The position numbers and the translations under genes are program-made. The notes under the pieces were generated by a model that saw only the letters and a program-made list of their open reading frames with translations, ran no database searches and was not told where the DNA came from. DNA of 34,871 bases from Sphingobacteriia bacterium (GTDB taxonomy: Bacteria; Bacteroidota; Bacteroidia; Bacteroidales; 4484-276), in assembly GCA_009930115.1 (NCBI GenBank), contig RZYY01000017.1, positions 1-34,871 on the forward strand, given 5' to 3'. Of this stretch, positions 18,401 through 28,900 are shown in pieces. The stretch's first letter is position 1. Each line of letters begins with the position of its first letter.

Positions 18401-19002
18401 GTCCAGGTAATCCCATCATCAGAATATGAAACTCCCTGTCCGCTATTACTATGGATATAGCCGACGAATTGCCTGCCATTCAGATTGATGGCAGTGGTTG
18501 GGTCTCCGGAATTGCTGCCACCGGCGCCCTGAATTGATCCTCCCCAGGTTTGACCAAAGTCCAGCGAAAAGAAATAATTGGCTCCATATAGCTGTCCTAC
18601 AGGGTTTTGAGTAGAATTGTTGGATTGTAATACGTGGTCAGGATCATTTGGATTGACAAAAATTGAGTTTTCACTTTGGGTGGAATTTTCATTCGTTACG
18701 GGAATATCAGGTGAATCTTCTCTGACAACTCCTGTGGCATAAAGACGGCTGCCTTTATATTTACCCATTGGAACAGGGTGAAAGGGTTCAACAGGTGTAA
18801 GCCCCAATCGTGCAGCTTCGCGCCAGTATTTCATTTTATCTATGCGCGTGTCAAGTACTTCGTACGGATTGAGTTCTCCCATTTTCTTTCCCTGATGAAT
18901 TCTTTCTTTTTGAGGTTGGTTTCCCTGAATTTGCTGTGCTTGCAAAACCTGAAGCAAACATGGGGTAAGAATAATGAGCATTAAGAAATAAAAACGTTTC
19001 AT
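15433..19002 (-). CDS. Asp-box (BNR/sialidase-like) propeller protein with GEVED domain and T9SS C-terminal sorting domain
   Basis: 1189 aa; Asp-box repeats SLDFGQTW, SYSDDGITW, STNDGVSW, SFDGGATY, SADQGQNW, SFDAGETW; GEVED-type module CIPSANCSYGDG...CADMSYGETEDYTVNV; CTD LFPNPTKGNLIIE...GAYLLRLSGVDVFFSKKIILQK. Confidence 0.87.
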   Translation of the reverse strand: MKRFYFLMLIILTPCLLQVLQAQQIQGNQPQKERIHQGKKMGELNPYEVLDTRIDKMKYWREAARLGLTPVEPFHPVPMGKYKGSRLYATGVVREDSPDIPVTNENSTQSENSIFVNPNDPDHVLQSNNSTQNPVGQLYGANYFFSLDFGQTWGGSIQGAGGSNSGDPTTAINLNGRQFVGYIHSNSGQGVSYSDDGITWTPVLCANASFSGLLDKNHLWIDNSPTSPYEGNLYNAWTDFYGPNDTDIEIMRSTNDGVSWTGKTNISASINAGSHNQGVNINSGPNGEVYVAWAVYDSWPSDESVIGFTRSFDGGATYEPATRIISNIRGIRTTTAGKNHRVNSFPSMTVDISGGEFNGNIYIVWANIGVPGINSGQDVDVYMIKSADQGQNWSAPIRVNQDTPGLGKKHYFPWISCDPETGTLSVIYYDDRNVSANKCEVWCSVSFDAGETWEDFRVSDVDFTPAPISGLAGGYMGDYLGISSRGSKVYPVWTDNRSGVAMTYVSPFETNNLPRPLNLVAALTFETGQVDLSWEFENVPGFQYFIIYRDNFQIATTTELSYSDNLPAYGIYKYRVTAMHLEGESTGPASSLQWGDAHVAVDPEEIIENIAVQSTSTRYLTIENTGELDLVFEVSGSTQPNRDAKDYCIPSANCSYGDGLTSFSMGDISNTNSGCSPNGYGDFTQMSTEVNVGETYDVLLETGYSDQWVTIWMDFDKNETFEESEIVLNGFHLENDNTVYTAQLTIPDGVESGETRMRVKAEWQNIPTDPCADMSYGETEDYTVNVSGWMFVQRETDTIAPGNNKIIEINFSSEDLIEGTYYGNIKIESNDPEIPVLDVPVTLNVGSLLPLAVSVTADPSTLCSGETTQLMAEASGGTGTYTYNWFSDPIGFTSNLPDPTATPTGTTIYFVEVNDGQNIISSQTTVNVNFIPEQAPLPEGNTTICFGTYQTTYSINGATGASSYVWILEPSNAGIIEGTWLTGTVSWDEDFIGNAFISVYGVNECGNGEASEPLEVTMFPLPLVDLGEDMEVCANETVLLDAGNPGSSYLWSTGETTQTILVDTTGLGIGIATFWVQVTDPNGCADEDEIIIEFKDCTGIYDISDQWSLELFPNPTKGNLIIELKTYSKNPVNLAINNMLGEVVFSMKDIVINNSKTIEVNLNTYKDGAYLLRLSGVDVFFSKKIILQK

Positions 19003-19132
19003 GAGTGGTATCCTTTAATTTTAAATAAGTAAATCAATAAAAATTTGCGGCTAAAGTATTATATTTTATTCATTTAGCAGTAAAGCTATATAGTTTGCAA
19101 TGTCTGCCGGATAAAACAATGCTTAACAGGAA

Positions 19133-22093
19133 TTAGTTTCGTTGAATTATAAGCTTTTTGGTATAAAACTGTTTCCTGTCGGAAATTGTCAGGAAAAATA
19201 TACCTGAAGACAAGTCGGCAGTGCTGATCTTAATTGGTTCCATGTTTGATTGAAATACGATCTGTTGGAAAACAATTTCTCCGAGCAGATTTAAAATCTT
19301 TACAGAAGTTTTTTCTGATGAACCTTTTTCTTTGAAAATCAGGAGATAATCATTTACCGGGTTGGGATAAATGGTAAATTGGTTATTGCCTTGTTCTGTG
19401 AGGCCTGTGCAATCGTTAATGGTAATAATAAAATCCTCCGAATAATTGCCATACCCGCAGTTGTTTTCTCCGCGTACTTTAAGTGTGGCTGTTCCAAAAT
19501 AATCTTCTGCCCAGGCTATAGTTATTTCGGTGTTATTCTGGGATTGAACGATCCCTGATTCCACCGGATTCAACGACCATTCATAATTTTCGGCAAACTG
19601 AATGGATTCACAGGAATATAACTCAATACTTCCAGCGCAGCAGTTATTATCTCCGGTGATTTCAGTTCCCGGTTCTGGTAAAGGATTGATGGTAAGTATC
19701 AGATCGTCGCTTACAGATGTGCCATCATTGCCATATGCTGTTAAGGTCAAAACTACACTTCCGGTTTCTATGTCATTATTCCCCGGAGTATATTCAGGTG
19801 TTAATATGTCAGGATTTGAAAACTGTCCATCGCCTGTGCTGGTCCATTCAACAGACGAATAAAAAGCAGCGCTTCCCTCGCACTGAAAAGAGGTTCCTTC
19901 ACAGATTTGTCCGTTGGGGCCTGCATTAGCGCTTAATGTTGCTGCAGGCGGTAAAACAATATAGTCAATCCATCCGCAATCCTGTCCTGATGACACATAA
20001 ACGTCTTTTTCGTAAACCCATTTAAATGTATTTTCACCAGCTGTTACAGGATAGGAAGCCTCTGACCAGTTTATTTCTCCTGACCATTGATCTTTTAGCA
20101 CACCATTGATGAAAAACTGAAGAAAATCATAACCTGACTCGGAGGAAACTTTTCGGTAAAATGAAATCTCTCCATCATTGGCAACAGTTAATGTCATAAT
20201 TAGTTGCGATGTCTGGTTATCACCTATTGCGCCTGATCGTGCTGAATATAACCCATCCCATGAGGCTGTATTAGAAATTGTCCAGTCTGCATTTCCTGCG
20301 AAAGACCAACCAGGGGGAAAAACACCTGCTTCGAAACTTACTGTAGTTGACTCGGTAAGTTCAAAGTTGGCTATGTTGTTTTCGGGAGATATGGTTAATT
20401 CCTGGGAAAGTACGGCATAGTTTTCAGCCCAAACCCTGAAAGTATAAGTGTTTTCATAGATTTCTTCTATGATGTATTCTCCATTATTGTTGGTGTAAAC
20501 GGGTTCGAGGGGTGTGCCGAGTACTTCAACTGATGCATTGGCGATTGGATCACCGGTGTCTATATCAGTAACTACTCCGGTTACTTCTATCACCTGACTT
20601 TGTTCAAGGGCAACATCAAGAATTGTTTGTCCTGCATTATTGATGTTGACATTATCAAATGTCTGCGAAATGTATCCATATGCTGAGAAGGTTACTGAAT
20701 AGTCTCCATTCGGCAGCATCCGGTAATATCTTCCAAATGCTTCGTCGCTTATATAGGGTTCTTTAAACAAACCTGTGTTGTCGATTCCCTGAACGAAAAT
20801 TTCTGCTATTACAGGTTCATTTGTTGCTGAGTTGGTTATCAGACCGGTTAAAGTGGATGTATTCACCCGGTTGAGCAAAATCATCGCTGCTTCGAGGTTG
20901 TCTTCGCATATACCCGGAACCTGATTTGCCGGTGGGATAAACTGGGTTGCAAGTTCGATGGTATAGCTGAATATGCCGTGTTTTCCATAGGCATAATCAT
21001 CAGTACCTCCAGCCGCAGGATAAAGTGCCCATGAGGGTTGTGGAGTGTAATGTCCTGAGCCAAGAGCCGGAATTGATTCTCCCATTGCTGTCCCAAGTGC
21101 CGCTAATTCCGTAGCATCAGGCCCGTAAGCATTTGAGGTGTATCCAAAAGGCCACAAAACCAGTTCACTGTATGTATGATAAGAAATACCAGCTACAAAA
21201 TGCCGTTGTGCCATCAGATCACGTAAAGCAGCAATCTCAGGTTCTGAAAAAGCTTCCGGGCCGTGATAAGTCTGTTCGCCCGGATCAGGGCTGGCACCTT
21301 CACCGCCAAATTCCCATCCGTAATTCCTGTTGGGGTCAACGCCGTCGGGATAACTCCATCCGCCGGACCAGGTAATCTGATTATTGTTGTCGTTGTCGCG
21401 GATATTTTTACGCCAGCTTACATCAATTTCATCGAGCACAATTTTCTGACCGTCAGGATTAACTACAGGAATGAACCAGAGTTCTTTTGAATTGACATTT
21501 TCGGTAATTTGAGGGTCAGTTCCGTAGTTGTCGAGGATGTGATTGAGTACATAAAAAGCTACCATTGTGCTTAACGGTTCTCGGGCATGATGCGCCCCCA
21601 TGTAAAATATGGCGGCTTCATCTTCATCCTCTTCTACGTTGTCCGAAACTTTTAGTGCCCATATCTCATGCTGATAGTCCACATAATTCTGATTTCCCTG
21701 GTTAAAATATATTTTCCCCCGGCTATCACCTATATCAAACAATTTGCAGATGTCAGGATGGTCGACAACCATTTGCTGAAGCTCTTCCAATGATTGTTCG
21801 TAATTGCGGTAACCATTAATATCATGGTCGCCCTTGAGATTTGAACGCATTTCTGCTTCTGTTTGAATAATAGATGCTGAGTAGCCAAGCTGCTGCAAAT
21901 GAGCATACTCAGTTTCGGTTACAAAAAGGTCGAGAAAAGACCCGGGATAGTAAGCAGCAATGTCGTAATTTTCAGCCGCAAAATGTTTGACAAGAACGGG
22001 ATCAGGATTTGAAAAGCGGATGATTACTTTTTGCTGAGGTAAGGCGGTGATTGAGCAAATGGAGAGTAACAGCAGAATAAAAAATTTCTTCAT
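19133..22093 (-). CDS. M14 family zinc carboxypeptidase with CarboxypepD_reg modules and T9SS C-terminal sorting domain
   Basis: 986 aa; zinc motif GAHHAREP, VVNPDGQ, DPNRNYGW, GISYHTYSELVLWPFGY, SYTIELATQ; CTD IYPNPVNDYLLIFKE...SGIFFLTISDRKQFYTKKLIIQRN. Confidence 0.93.
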   Translation of the reverse strand: MKKFFILLLLSICSITALPQQKVIIRFSNPDPVLVKHFAAENYDIAAYYPGSFLDLFVTETEYAHLQQLGYSASIIQTEAEMRSNLKGDHDINGYRNYEQSLEELQQMVVDHPDICKLFDIGDSRGKIYFNQGNQNYVDYQHEIWALKVSDNVEEDEDEAAIFYMGAHHAREPLSTMVAFYVLNHILDNYGTDPQITENVNSKELWFIPVVNPDGQKIVLDEIDVSWRKNIRDNDNNNQITWSGGWSYPDGVDPNRNYGWEFGGEGASPDPGEQTYHGPEAFSEPEIAALRDLMAQRHFVAGISYHTYSELVLWPFGYTSNAYGPDATELAALGTAMGESIPALGSGHYTPQPSWALYPAAGGTDDYAYGKHGIFSYTIELATQFIPPANQVPGICEDNLEAAMILLNRVNTSTLTGLITNSATNEPVIAEIFVQGIDNTGLFKEPYISDEAFGRYYRMLPNGDYSVTFSAYGYISQTFDNVNINNAGQTILDVALEQSQVIEVTGVVTDIDTGDPIANASVEVLGTPLEPVYTNNNGEYIIEEIYENTYTFRVWAENYAVLSQELTISPENNIANFELTESTTVSFEAGVFPPGWSFAGNADWTISNTASWDGLYSARSGAIGDNQTSQLIMTLTVANDGEISFYRKVSSESGYDFLQFFINGVLKDQWSGEINWSEASYPVTAGENTFKWVYEKDVYVSSGQDCGWIDYIVLPPAATLSANAGPNGQICEGTSFQCEGSAAFYSSVEWTSTGDGQFSNPDILTPEYTPGNNDIETGSVVLTLTAYGNDGTSVSDDLILTINPLPEPGTEITGDNNCCAGSIELYSCESIQFAENYEWSLNPVESGIVQSQNNTEITIAWAEDYFGTATLKVRGENNCGYGNYSEDFIITINDCTGLTEQGNNQFTIYPNPVNDYLLIFKEKGSSEKTSVKILNLLGEIVFQQIVFQSNMEPIKISTADLSSGIFFLTISDRKQFYTKKLIIQRN

Positions 22094-22191
22094 GATTAAA
22101 TTAATTTCAGATAATAGTCATTACTTACGGAGATAAATCCCGTTACATTTTGTTGATTTACAATATCCAGACTAAGTTTTGGATAAAAAGT

Positions 22192-25100
22192 TTACCGGTT
22201 GATGATAATTTTTTTAATCCGGGTGTTGGATTCGTATTCTATTTTCAGGTAATAAATACCTTCCGGAAGGTTTTTCAATTCAATCAGAAGTTCGCTTTTT
22301 GCTACCTTTTTTTTAAAATGTTTTATTCCGAGCATATCGGTTATCGAAATAGTGAAAGGTAAATTGCCCGGCTGATTGTTTACTACTTTAAAACATCCGG
22401 TAGTTGGATTGGGGAAAACACTAAAAATATTCTCTTCATCCGGATTTTCGATTCCGGTACAATCTTCAACCGTAATTTCAAAATCGGGAGACCACTCACC
22501 TTCACCACAATCGTTTATCCCACGCACTTTCAGTGTAGCTGTTCCTTCGTAGTCATCATTCCAATGGATGATACAATTGTTCATATCTTCCGTTACAACA
22601 CCGGCAGTGGACGGAGTAAGTTCCCACAGGTACTCAGTGGCTTCAGCAATTGGATCAACAGAATACATTGTTGATTCGTTCTGGCAAACCTGATTGTCTC
22701 CGGAAATAATGCCAGCGCTTGCGGGAAGCGGCATAAGATAAATTTCCAGTGCATCTGAAAAATCGCTCTGGCCGCAAATGTTTGCCGAAGCAACTTTAAG
22801 ATATGCTGTGCCAGAAAAATCTGGACTCCAGTCCAACTCTGCAGTTGGTCCATTGTTGGTTATAGTTCCGGCTTCACCTGGGTCAAGTTCCCAAATCCAA
22901 CTGGTGGCATACTGGGCATTTGAAGTGTTATAAGTTGTATTTGGATTGTTTTGACAGAGTTCGGTTTCGCCTTCAGGTGTGCTGGGGACTTCAGGAAATC
23001 CTATGACAAGCATCCATTCCAAGGCACTGTTTGTGCTGCTGTTGGTTCCATCTGTTACGGTAAGGCTGACATCGAAAGTGCCCGGGTTTTCGTAAGTAAC
23101 CAAAGGATTTTGTTCGGACGAGGTGGAAGGAGTACCTCCGTAAAAGGTCCATTCCCATCCGGTTATATTTCCGGTGGATTGGTCGGTGTATTGCACTTGG
23201 CCTCCCTGACAGACCTGATTTACGTCTGATGTAAAAGCTGCATTGAGCGTACTGCCCGGAAATATAACCGTATAATCTTCTGTTTCACCATAAGAAAAAT
23301 TAGCGCAGGGATCAGAAGAAGAATTTTGCCAGTTTGCTCTTATTCTAAGTCTTTTGGAACCAGGCTGGACAGCATCCGGAACAACAAAATCTGTGGTATA
23401 AACAGTGCCGGAGGATGACAAGCTGAAATTGGTGATTAATCTTTCGTCATCAGTAAAAATCTTATCATCATTCAGGTCAATCCAAAGACTTGCCTGTTGA
23501 TTGCTGTATCCTGTTGTCCAGCTAACCGTATATTCGGTGGCAGCTGCCAGTTCTGTTGACATGTCGGTAAAATCTCCGTAACCTTCAATGCCGTTATCAT
23601 TGGAGCATCCGTTGTTCATGTTATCAATGTTTTCCAGCGAAAAACCCGTGAAGCCGTCAGAGTAGGAACAATTGGCTGCCGGATAGCAATAGTCAGGAAA
23701 AAGGATAGTAATATATTTTGTTTGAGCAGTGAGATTCGTACCTGAATATTCGAGTTCGAGATTGGCTGAATGTCCTGCAGGTGCAGATGAGCTTGCACTT
23801 ACCGTAAATTCGGCTGAGGCAGATGCATTTACAGCGATATCTCCGAAAACCTGAGCAGAAGTGGTCATTACAGTGATGTACTGATCAGAAGTGGTGAGTG
23901 TCCCTTCAAGACCCAATGCAGCTTCGGTGCCTACGTTTTTCAGTGTTATTGTGAAGATGGCTGTTTCTCCCGGATCAAGAAGCCCGTTATTATTTCCGTT
24001 AGAATCGTCAATAATATATGATTCCATAATAATGTAAGGGCCGGTAACTGAACTGAGAGCCTGAATACCATCGAGATCAAATCCGGCACCGGAAGCGTTT
24101 GCTGTGCCATCGCCATCATCAACAATTTTTAAATATCTTGCTTCGGAAATTGTGGTAGTAGCAAAATCAAATTCTGCTGTTCCGTTGCCGGTACCCATCG
24201 AATGCCATGGGCCATCAATGGATTCTCCGGCATAAAGTGTATATCCTTCGGAGGTGGCATCACCTTCAAAAACCATGATGTCGGGACCTGCACCGTCGAA
24301 AATCATATCCTGCATATCTACGATTAACCAGCCATTTTTCCCAATCGAATAAAACAGATTGTCGGGAGGGCCGATAATGTTCCAGGTAGTACCAGCATCT
24401 GCCGGATTATTGTTTGGAATCTGTGAGCTTATCAATCGGTAAATGCTCTGATGTTCTTCTGGTTGTAAGGCAAAATCGGTTACAGTGGCATTGTTGGCAG
24501 TTACTACGACATCATTAATGGTAGCAGTGGCATATCCGTTTGCTTTTACTGTAATATCGTAGTTACCAGGGAGTACGTATTTGTGATAATCTCCATTTTC
24601 AGGATCATTGTAGCAGGGCAGATAATTATTTACAAAAACAGAAGCTATTACAGGTTCTCCTGTACTTGCGTCGGTTATTACTCCGCTTAATCCATAACCT
24701 GCAAACTCGATCAGATTGAGCATTGCTGGCCGGTTATAGTTGTAATACATCATGATTTGTGATGCCGGTGGTTGTTTATCCATGGAAATCTCAAGTGACC
24801 AGGAAACAGACCCTACAAGGCCATAGTTTGAATCTTTGGTACTGCCGTTGATGGGATACATACCTGAGTAACCCTGACCATAAGGAATATTGCTGTAACC
24901 GGAAACGTTGGAATATTGTCCGGCCAATTGCAATATATGATTCATGTCAGGAGGGGTTGAAGATCTGTAGCTCCAGGGGCAGGAAATATATTCTGTGCCG
25001 CTGTGATAACTGGTATGAATTGTAAAATGATTGTCCAGAACGCAGGTTCTGAGAGCTTTTGATTCGACTTGTGAAAAAGCACCCGGACTGCTGCCTTCTC

Positions 25101-25776
25101 CGTCCCACATGTATCCCCAGTCGCGATTCAGGTCAACGCCATTGTTGTTGTATCTTGTCATATTAACCCGTCCATCAGGATTGACCATCAGGTAAAGCCA
25201 GATTTCGCGGGTGTTGATGAGTTCAGTGATATATGGGTCAACATTGTAATTAAGACACAGATCGCGGGCAAAACGGATCACATTTTCGGAACAGCCGATT
25301 TCATCGCCATGGATTCCTCCGTCAAAAATCAACTGAGGTTCAATTTCGTTGACGGTTGCGTTATTGCTTATTTTCAGTGCAGCCAGCTGACGGCCACCCA
25401 TGGATGTTCCGTAAATGATTTTTGTGCAAATGTCGGGAAAATGAGTTACCAGGCTGTCTGAAAGTTCAATAATTTCAGCATAGGTATGGTAAGCCTCTTT
25501 TGTTTCCCAAAAATTTTGATAATACTCATTCAGGTTTTCGATGAGCACTTCCCAGTATAAACCTGATTTTTTAATCAGCTCCAGTTCCTGTGGAATAACA
25601 AAAAGTCTGGCCTGGTTTACATAAATGTCACCCTGCAGATTGAGCTCATGCAAAATGCGGGCTTCTTCATCATTTTGAATATTAATCTTAATTTCCATCT
25701 CACCCGGTCGCCAGCCCTGACCGAAAACGGGAGATAGGAGCAGCATTACAAGCATGGAGAGTAGATACTTTTTCAT
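22192..25776 (-). CDS. M14 family zinc carboxypeptidase with CarboxypepD_reg, GEVED, PKD and T9SS C-terminal sorting domains
   Basis: 1194 aa; zinc motif GGIHGDEIGCSE, MVNPDGRV, DLNRDWGYMW, IHTSYHSGTEYISCPWSY, SWSLEISMDKQPP; GEVED-type CYPAANCSYSDG...CANFSYGETEDYTV; CTD VFPNPTTGCFKVV...EGIYYLKIEYESNTRIKKIIINR. Confidence 0.93.
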   Translation of the reverse strand: MKKYLLSMLVMLLLSPVFGQGWRPGEMEIKINIQNDEEARILHELNLQGDIYVNQARLFVIPQELELIKKSGLYWEVLIENLNEYYQNFWETKEAYHTYAEIIELSDSLVTHFPDICTKIIYGTSMGGRQLAALKISNNATVNEIEPQLIFDGGIHGDEIGCSENVIRFARDLCLNYNVDPYITELINTREIWLYLMVNPDGRVNMTRYNNNGVDLNRDWGYMWDGEGSSPGAFSQVESKALRTCVLDNHFTIHTSYHSGTEYISCPWSYRSSTPPDMNHILQLAGQYSNVSGYSNIPYGQGYSGMYPINGSTKDSNYGLVGSVSWSLEISMDKQPPASQIMMYYNYNRPAMLNLIEFAGYGLSGVITDASTGEPVIASVFVNNYLPCYNDPENGDYHKYVLPGNYDITVKANGYATATINDVVVTANNATVTDFALQPEEHQSIYRLISSQIPNNNPADAGTTWNIIGPPDNLFYSIGKNGWLIVDMQDMIFDGAGPDIMVFEGDATSEGYTLYAGESIDGPWHSMGTGNGTAEFDFATTTISEARYLKIVDDGDGTANASGAGFDLDGIQALSSVTGPYIIMESYIIDDSNGNNNGLLDPGETAIFTITLKNVGTEAALGLEGTLTTSDQYITVMTTSAQVFGDIAVNASASAEFTVSASSSAPAGHSANLELEYSGTNLTAQTKYITILFPDYCYPAANCSYSDGFTGFSLENIDNMNNGCSNDNGIEGYGDFTDMSTELAAATEYTVSWTTGYSNQQASLWIDLNDDKIFTDDERLITNFSLSSSGTVYTTDFVVPDAVQPGSKRLRIRANWQNSSSDPCANFSYGETEDYTVIFPGSTLNAAFTSDVNQVCQGGQVQYTDQSTGNITGWEWTFYGGTPSTSSEQNPLVTYENPGTFDVSLTVTDGTNSSTNSALEWMLVIGFPEVPSTPEGETELCQNNPNTTYNTSNAQYATSWIWELDPGEAGTITNNGPTAELDWSPDFSGTAYLKVASANICGQSDFSDALEIYLMPLPASAGIISGDNQVCQNESTMYSVDPIAEATEYLWELTPSTAGVVTEDMNNCIIHWNDDYEGTATLKVRGINDCGEGEWSPDFEITVEDCTGIENPDEENIFSVFPNPTTGCFKVVNNQPGNLPFTISITDMLGIKHFKKKVAKSELLIELKNLPEGIYYLKIEYESNTRIKKIIINR

Positions 25777-25910
25777 TAGATAATGATTTAAATTAATAAG
25801 TTTATTGTTTTGAAAATTAATTATATAGGTTATTCACTTCAGTTCTATAAAATAAAACTATGAGGAGGCTAAAATAGTGTAATTTCAGAAAAGTGATTTT
25901 TCAAACATAT

Positions 25911-28900
25911 TTATTGGTGAATGCATCTGGTAATCTTTTGATAGAGATCTTGCAATTTGAATGGTTTGGTAATAAAATCGTTCATCCCGACTGCAAATAC
26001 TTTTTCTTTTTCTTCTATCATTGCAGCTGCTGTCAATGCAATGATCGGAATATCAGGATCAATTTTTCTGATTCTTTTTGTTGCTTCAAAACCATCAATT
26101 TCAGGAAGATGCAAATCCATAAGGATGAGATTATATTTTTTTGGTTCAAACAGCTCCAGGGCTTTGCGGCCATCTTCAGCTACATCAAGCTCAATATTCC
26201 AATGTTTGAGCAACTGACTGGCTACTCTGATGTTAATGGGGTTGTCTTCAACAAGAAGTAGTTTTATGCCTTTAAGACTTTTAAACTCAACTGATTTGTT
26301 ACTTGAATCATCATTCTCCGGAGAGGCAGGCAGAAATTCGTTATTTGTCAGCTTAGATTCCGATGATATGGTTGATGTACTTTCTTTTTGGGGGCGTTCA
26401 AATTGAATTTCAAAAGAAAAAACAGAACCTTTTCCAACTTCACTGGCAACATGAATAGTGCTCCCCATTATTTCAAGCAACTTCCTGGTAATCGAAAGTC
26501 CAAGCCCTGTTCCGCCATATTTTCTGGTGGTGTCGGAACTTGCCTGACTGAAAACCTCGAAAATGTGGCCGAATTTTTCTTCAGGAATGCCAATGCCCGA
26601 GTCCTGAATTTTGAAAAGCAAATCAACTTTTTTAGGAGTTAGTGACAGGTTTTTCACAGAAATTACCACTTCGCCTTCCTGAGTGAATTTGATGGCATTA
26701 CCAATGAGGTTTATGAGTACCTGGGAAAGGCGGGTAGGATCGCCGATTACCAGAGCAGGAATAGAATCATCCCAACTCAGCCTAAACTGAATGTTTTTTT
26801 GTTTTGCCTGGGTTTCGAATCCGTATTTTAAGTTTTTGACGGTTTCTTTGAGATTAAATTCCACCGATTCCAGCTCAATTCTTCCTGATTCTATTTTGTT
26901 AAAATCCAGGATATCATTGAGAAGCATTAACAGGTTATTTGCCGAAAACCGAAGAATATTGAGCTGTTCGGTTTGTTCGGTGCTTGGGTTACCTAAAAGC
27001 AGAAGGTCGATCATGCCTATTACACCATGCATGGGTGTTCGGATTTCATGCGACATAACGGAAAGGAATTCAGCTTTGGCTTTCGACGAACGTTCTGCTT
27101 CTTCTTTTGCCTGAACCAGTTGAATATTTTTTGCCTGAATTTCTTTGGTTTTTGTTTCGAGTTCAAAAGTCCTTTCTTTTACCAGGTGGTTGAGTTTTTT
27201 CTTTTCAGCGGCTAATCTCCTGCTTTTCCAATTGATAATTATCAAAACCATACCTGTCAATATGATAAAAAAGAAAATCCAGATCCAGGGATTTTGATAC
27301 CAGACGCGGAAAATTTTAAAAGGAAATATAAGTGGCTGACTCCAGGTAAAATTTCCTCTTTGTCTGGCACTGAATTCTAACTGATAATCGCCGGCAGGCA
27401 GGTTTCCGACAAAAAATTCGCTTTTGCGCGAGAAATAGGTTTCTGGCTGGCTTTTTCCTTTTAAAACAATACGGTAGGTAATGCTTTCGGTGGGAAATTC
27501 GGTACTGATAAAGTTGAATCCGATGTAGGAAAGGTTGTCGAATCGTTTGAGATGCTTGTCTTTGAATGGTTGGCCTTTGTTGTTGACCGACAGCAGAATC
27601 GGGGTTGTTGTGGATAACGGTTTGGTGTATTTCAGCATTTGACCGGCACCGGCCAGAGTACCTGCAAATAAACGGTCATCAGGCAGTATAGCCAGGCAAC
27701 GATAGGAGATAGTTTTTGAGGGTAAACCATCCTGATGATTGAAAGTAAAAAGTTCTTTGCCATTAAATTTGCAAATTCCGTCACTGAGGGCAAACCAGAT
27801 GTTGTCGCGGCTGTCAATGGCCAGTGCTTTGATGTCTTCGTTGGTCAGCAAATCAAGATCAATTCGTTCCAGGCTGTCATCAGTCATTTTTAAAAGACCG
27901 TGATTGCTGGCCATCCATATTTGTCCTTTACTGTCAAATTTCAAATCATTGACTATAATATTCAAATTGAGTTCAAAAGGTAATGGTTTGCTAAGGTTTT
28001 CAAACCACTGGTTTTTGGGTGAAAATCTGTAAAGATAACTCATGGAGTCTCCTGAGCCCATATATAGTTGGTTGTCAGGTGAGATGGCCACAACATTTAC
28101 AAAAGAAACCAATCCATGTTTCTCATTATAGTACTGAACACGGTCGTTCTTGTCGATCTTAATTATTCCGTCTGATTTATTATTACACACCCAGATGTTG
28201 CCGTCATCATCCTTTGTAAGGTAATGGGCTGAAGATTCGTTGGATGAAAGATTGAAAGTCCTGACCACATTCCCGTTGCTTATTTTTTGCACCAATCCAT
28301 GGTTATCAGAGATATAAAGATCATCTCCCCTGATTACTGCACCCAAAATAATACGGTTGTCTGCAGAGTATAGTGTTGTAAAGGAAGATGAATAGATATC
28401 CATTCCAATCAGGTCGGTACCCGTAGAAAACAAAACCTGATTTTTTTCCGGGCTATAACTCAGATGGTGAATGAATTTCCCCGCCAAAGGGTGCTGCAAC
28501 GCTTTGAAGAATTTTTCTTTAAGAAGAACTACCCCATTGTCTGTGGCCATCAGATAACCATTTTTGTGTCTGATGATTTGATTGATTCCGCTATTCACCG
28601 AATATTCCTTAATTGGAAAAAGATGAATCTGACCCGAATCAATAATAAGTTCCCATAATCCATTTGACCAGGTACCAATCAGAAATTTGTTTTCATTCAC
28701 TCTGAAAATGGATGAGGCATCAATATTTTCGTTAATAATTCCTGAATAAAAAATGGTATTCTCCTTCAGATTGAAAGTAATTTCGGACAATCCCTCATTG
28801 CTTCCGATAAGCGCTCTGTTGTCGCTTAAGCAGGAGGCTGCACTTACGTTTGAGAGTTCGAAATTTGCCTCCAGGGGTATAATTGTATCAAGTTTGCTGT

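Noticed and set aside
13037-25776. Polysaccharide utilisation locus
   Set aside because: No SusC/SusD-like genes and no clear glycoside hydrolase; cargo are peptidases and propeller or unknown proteins.
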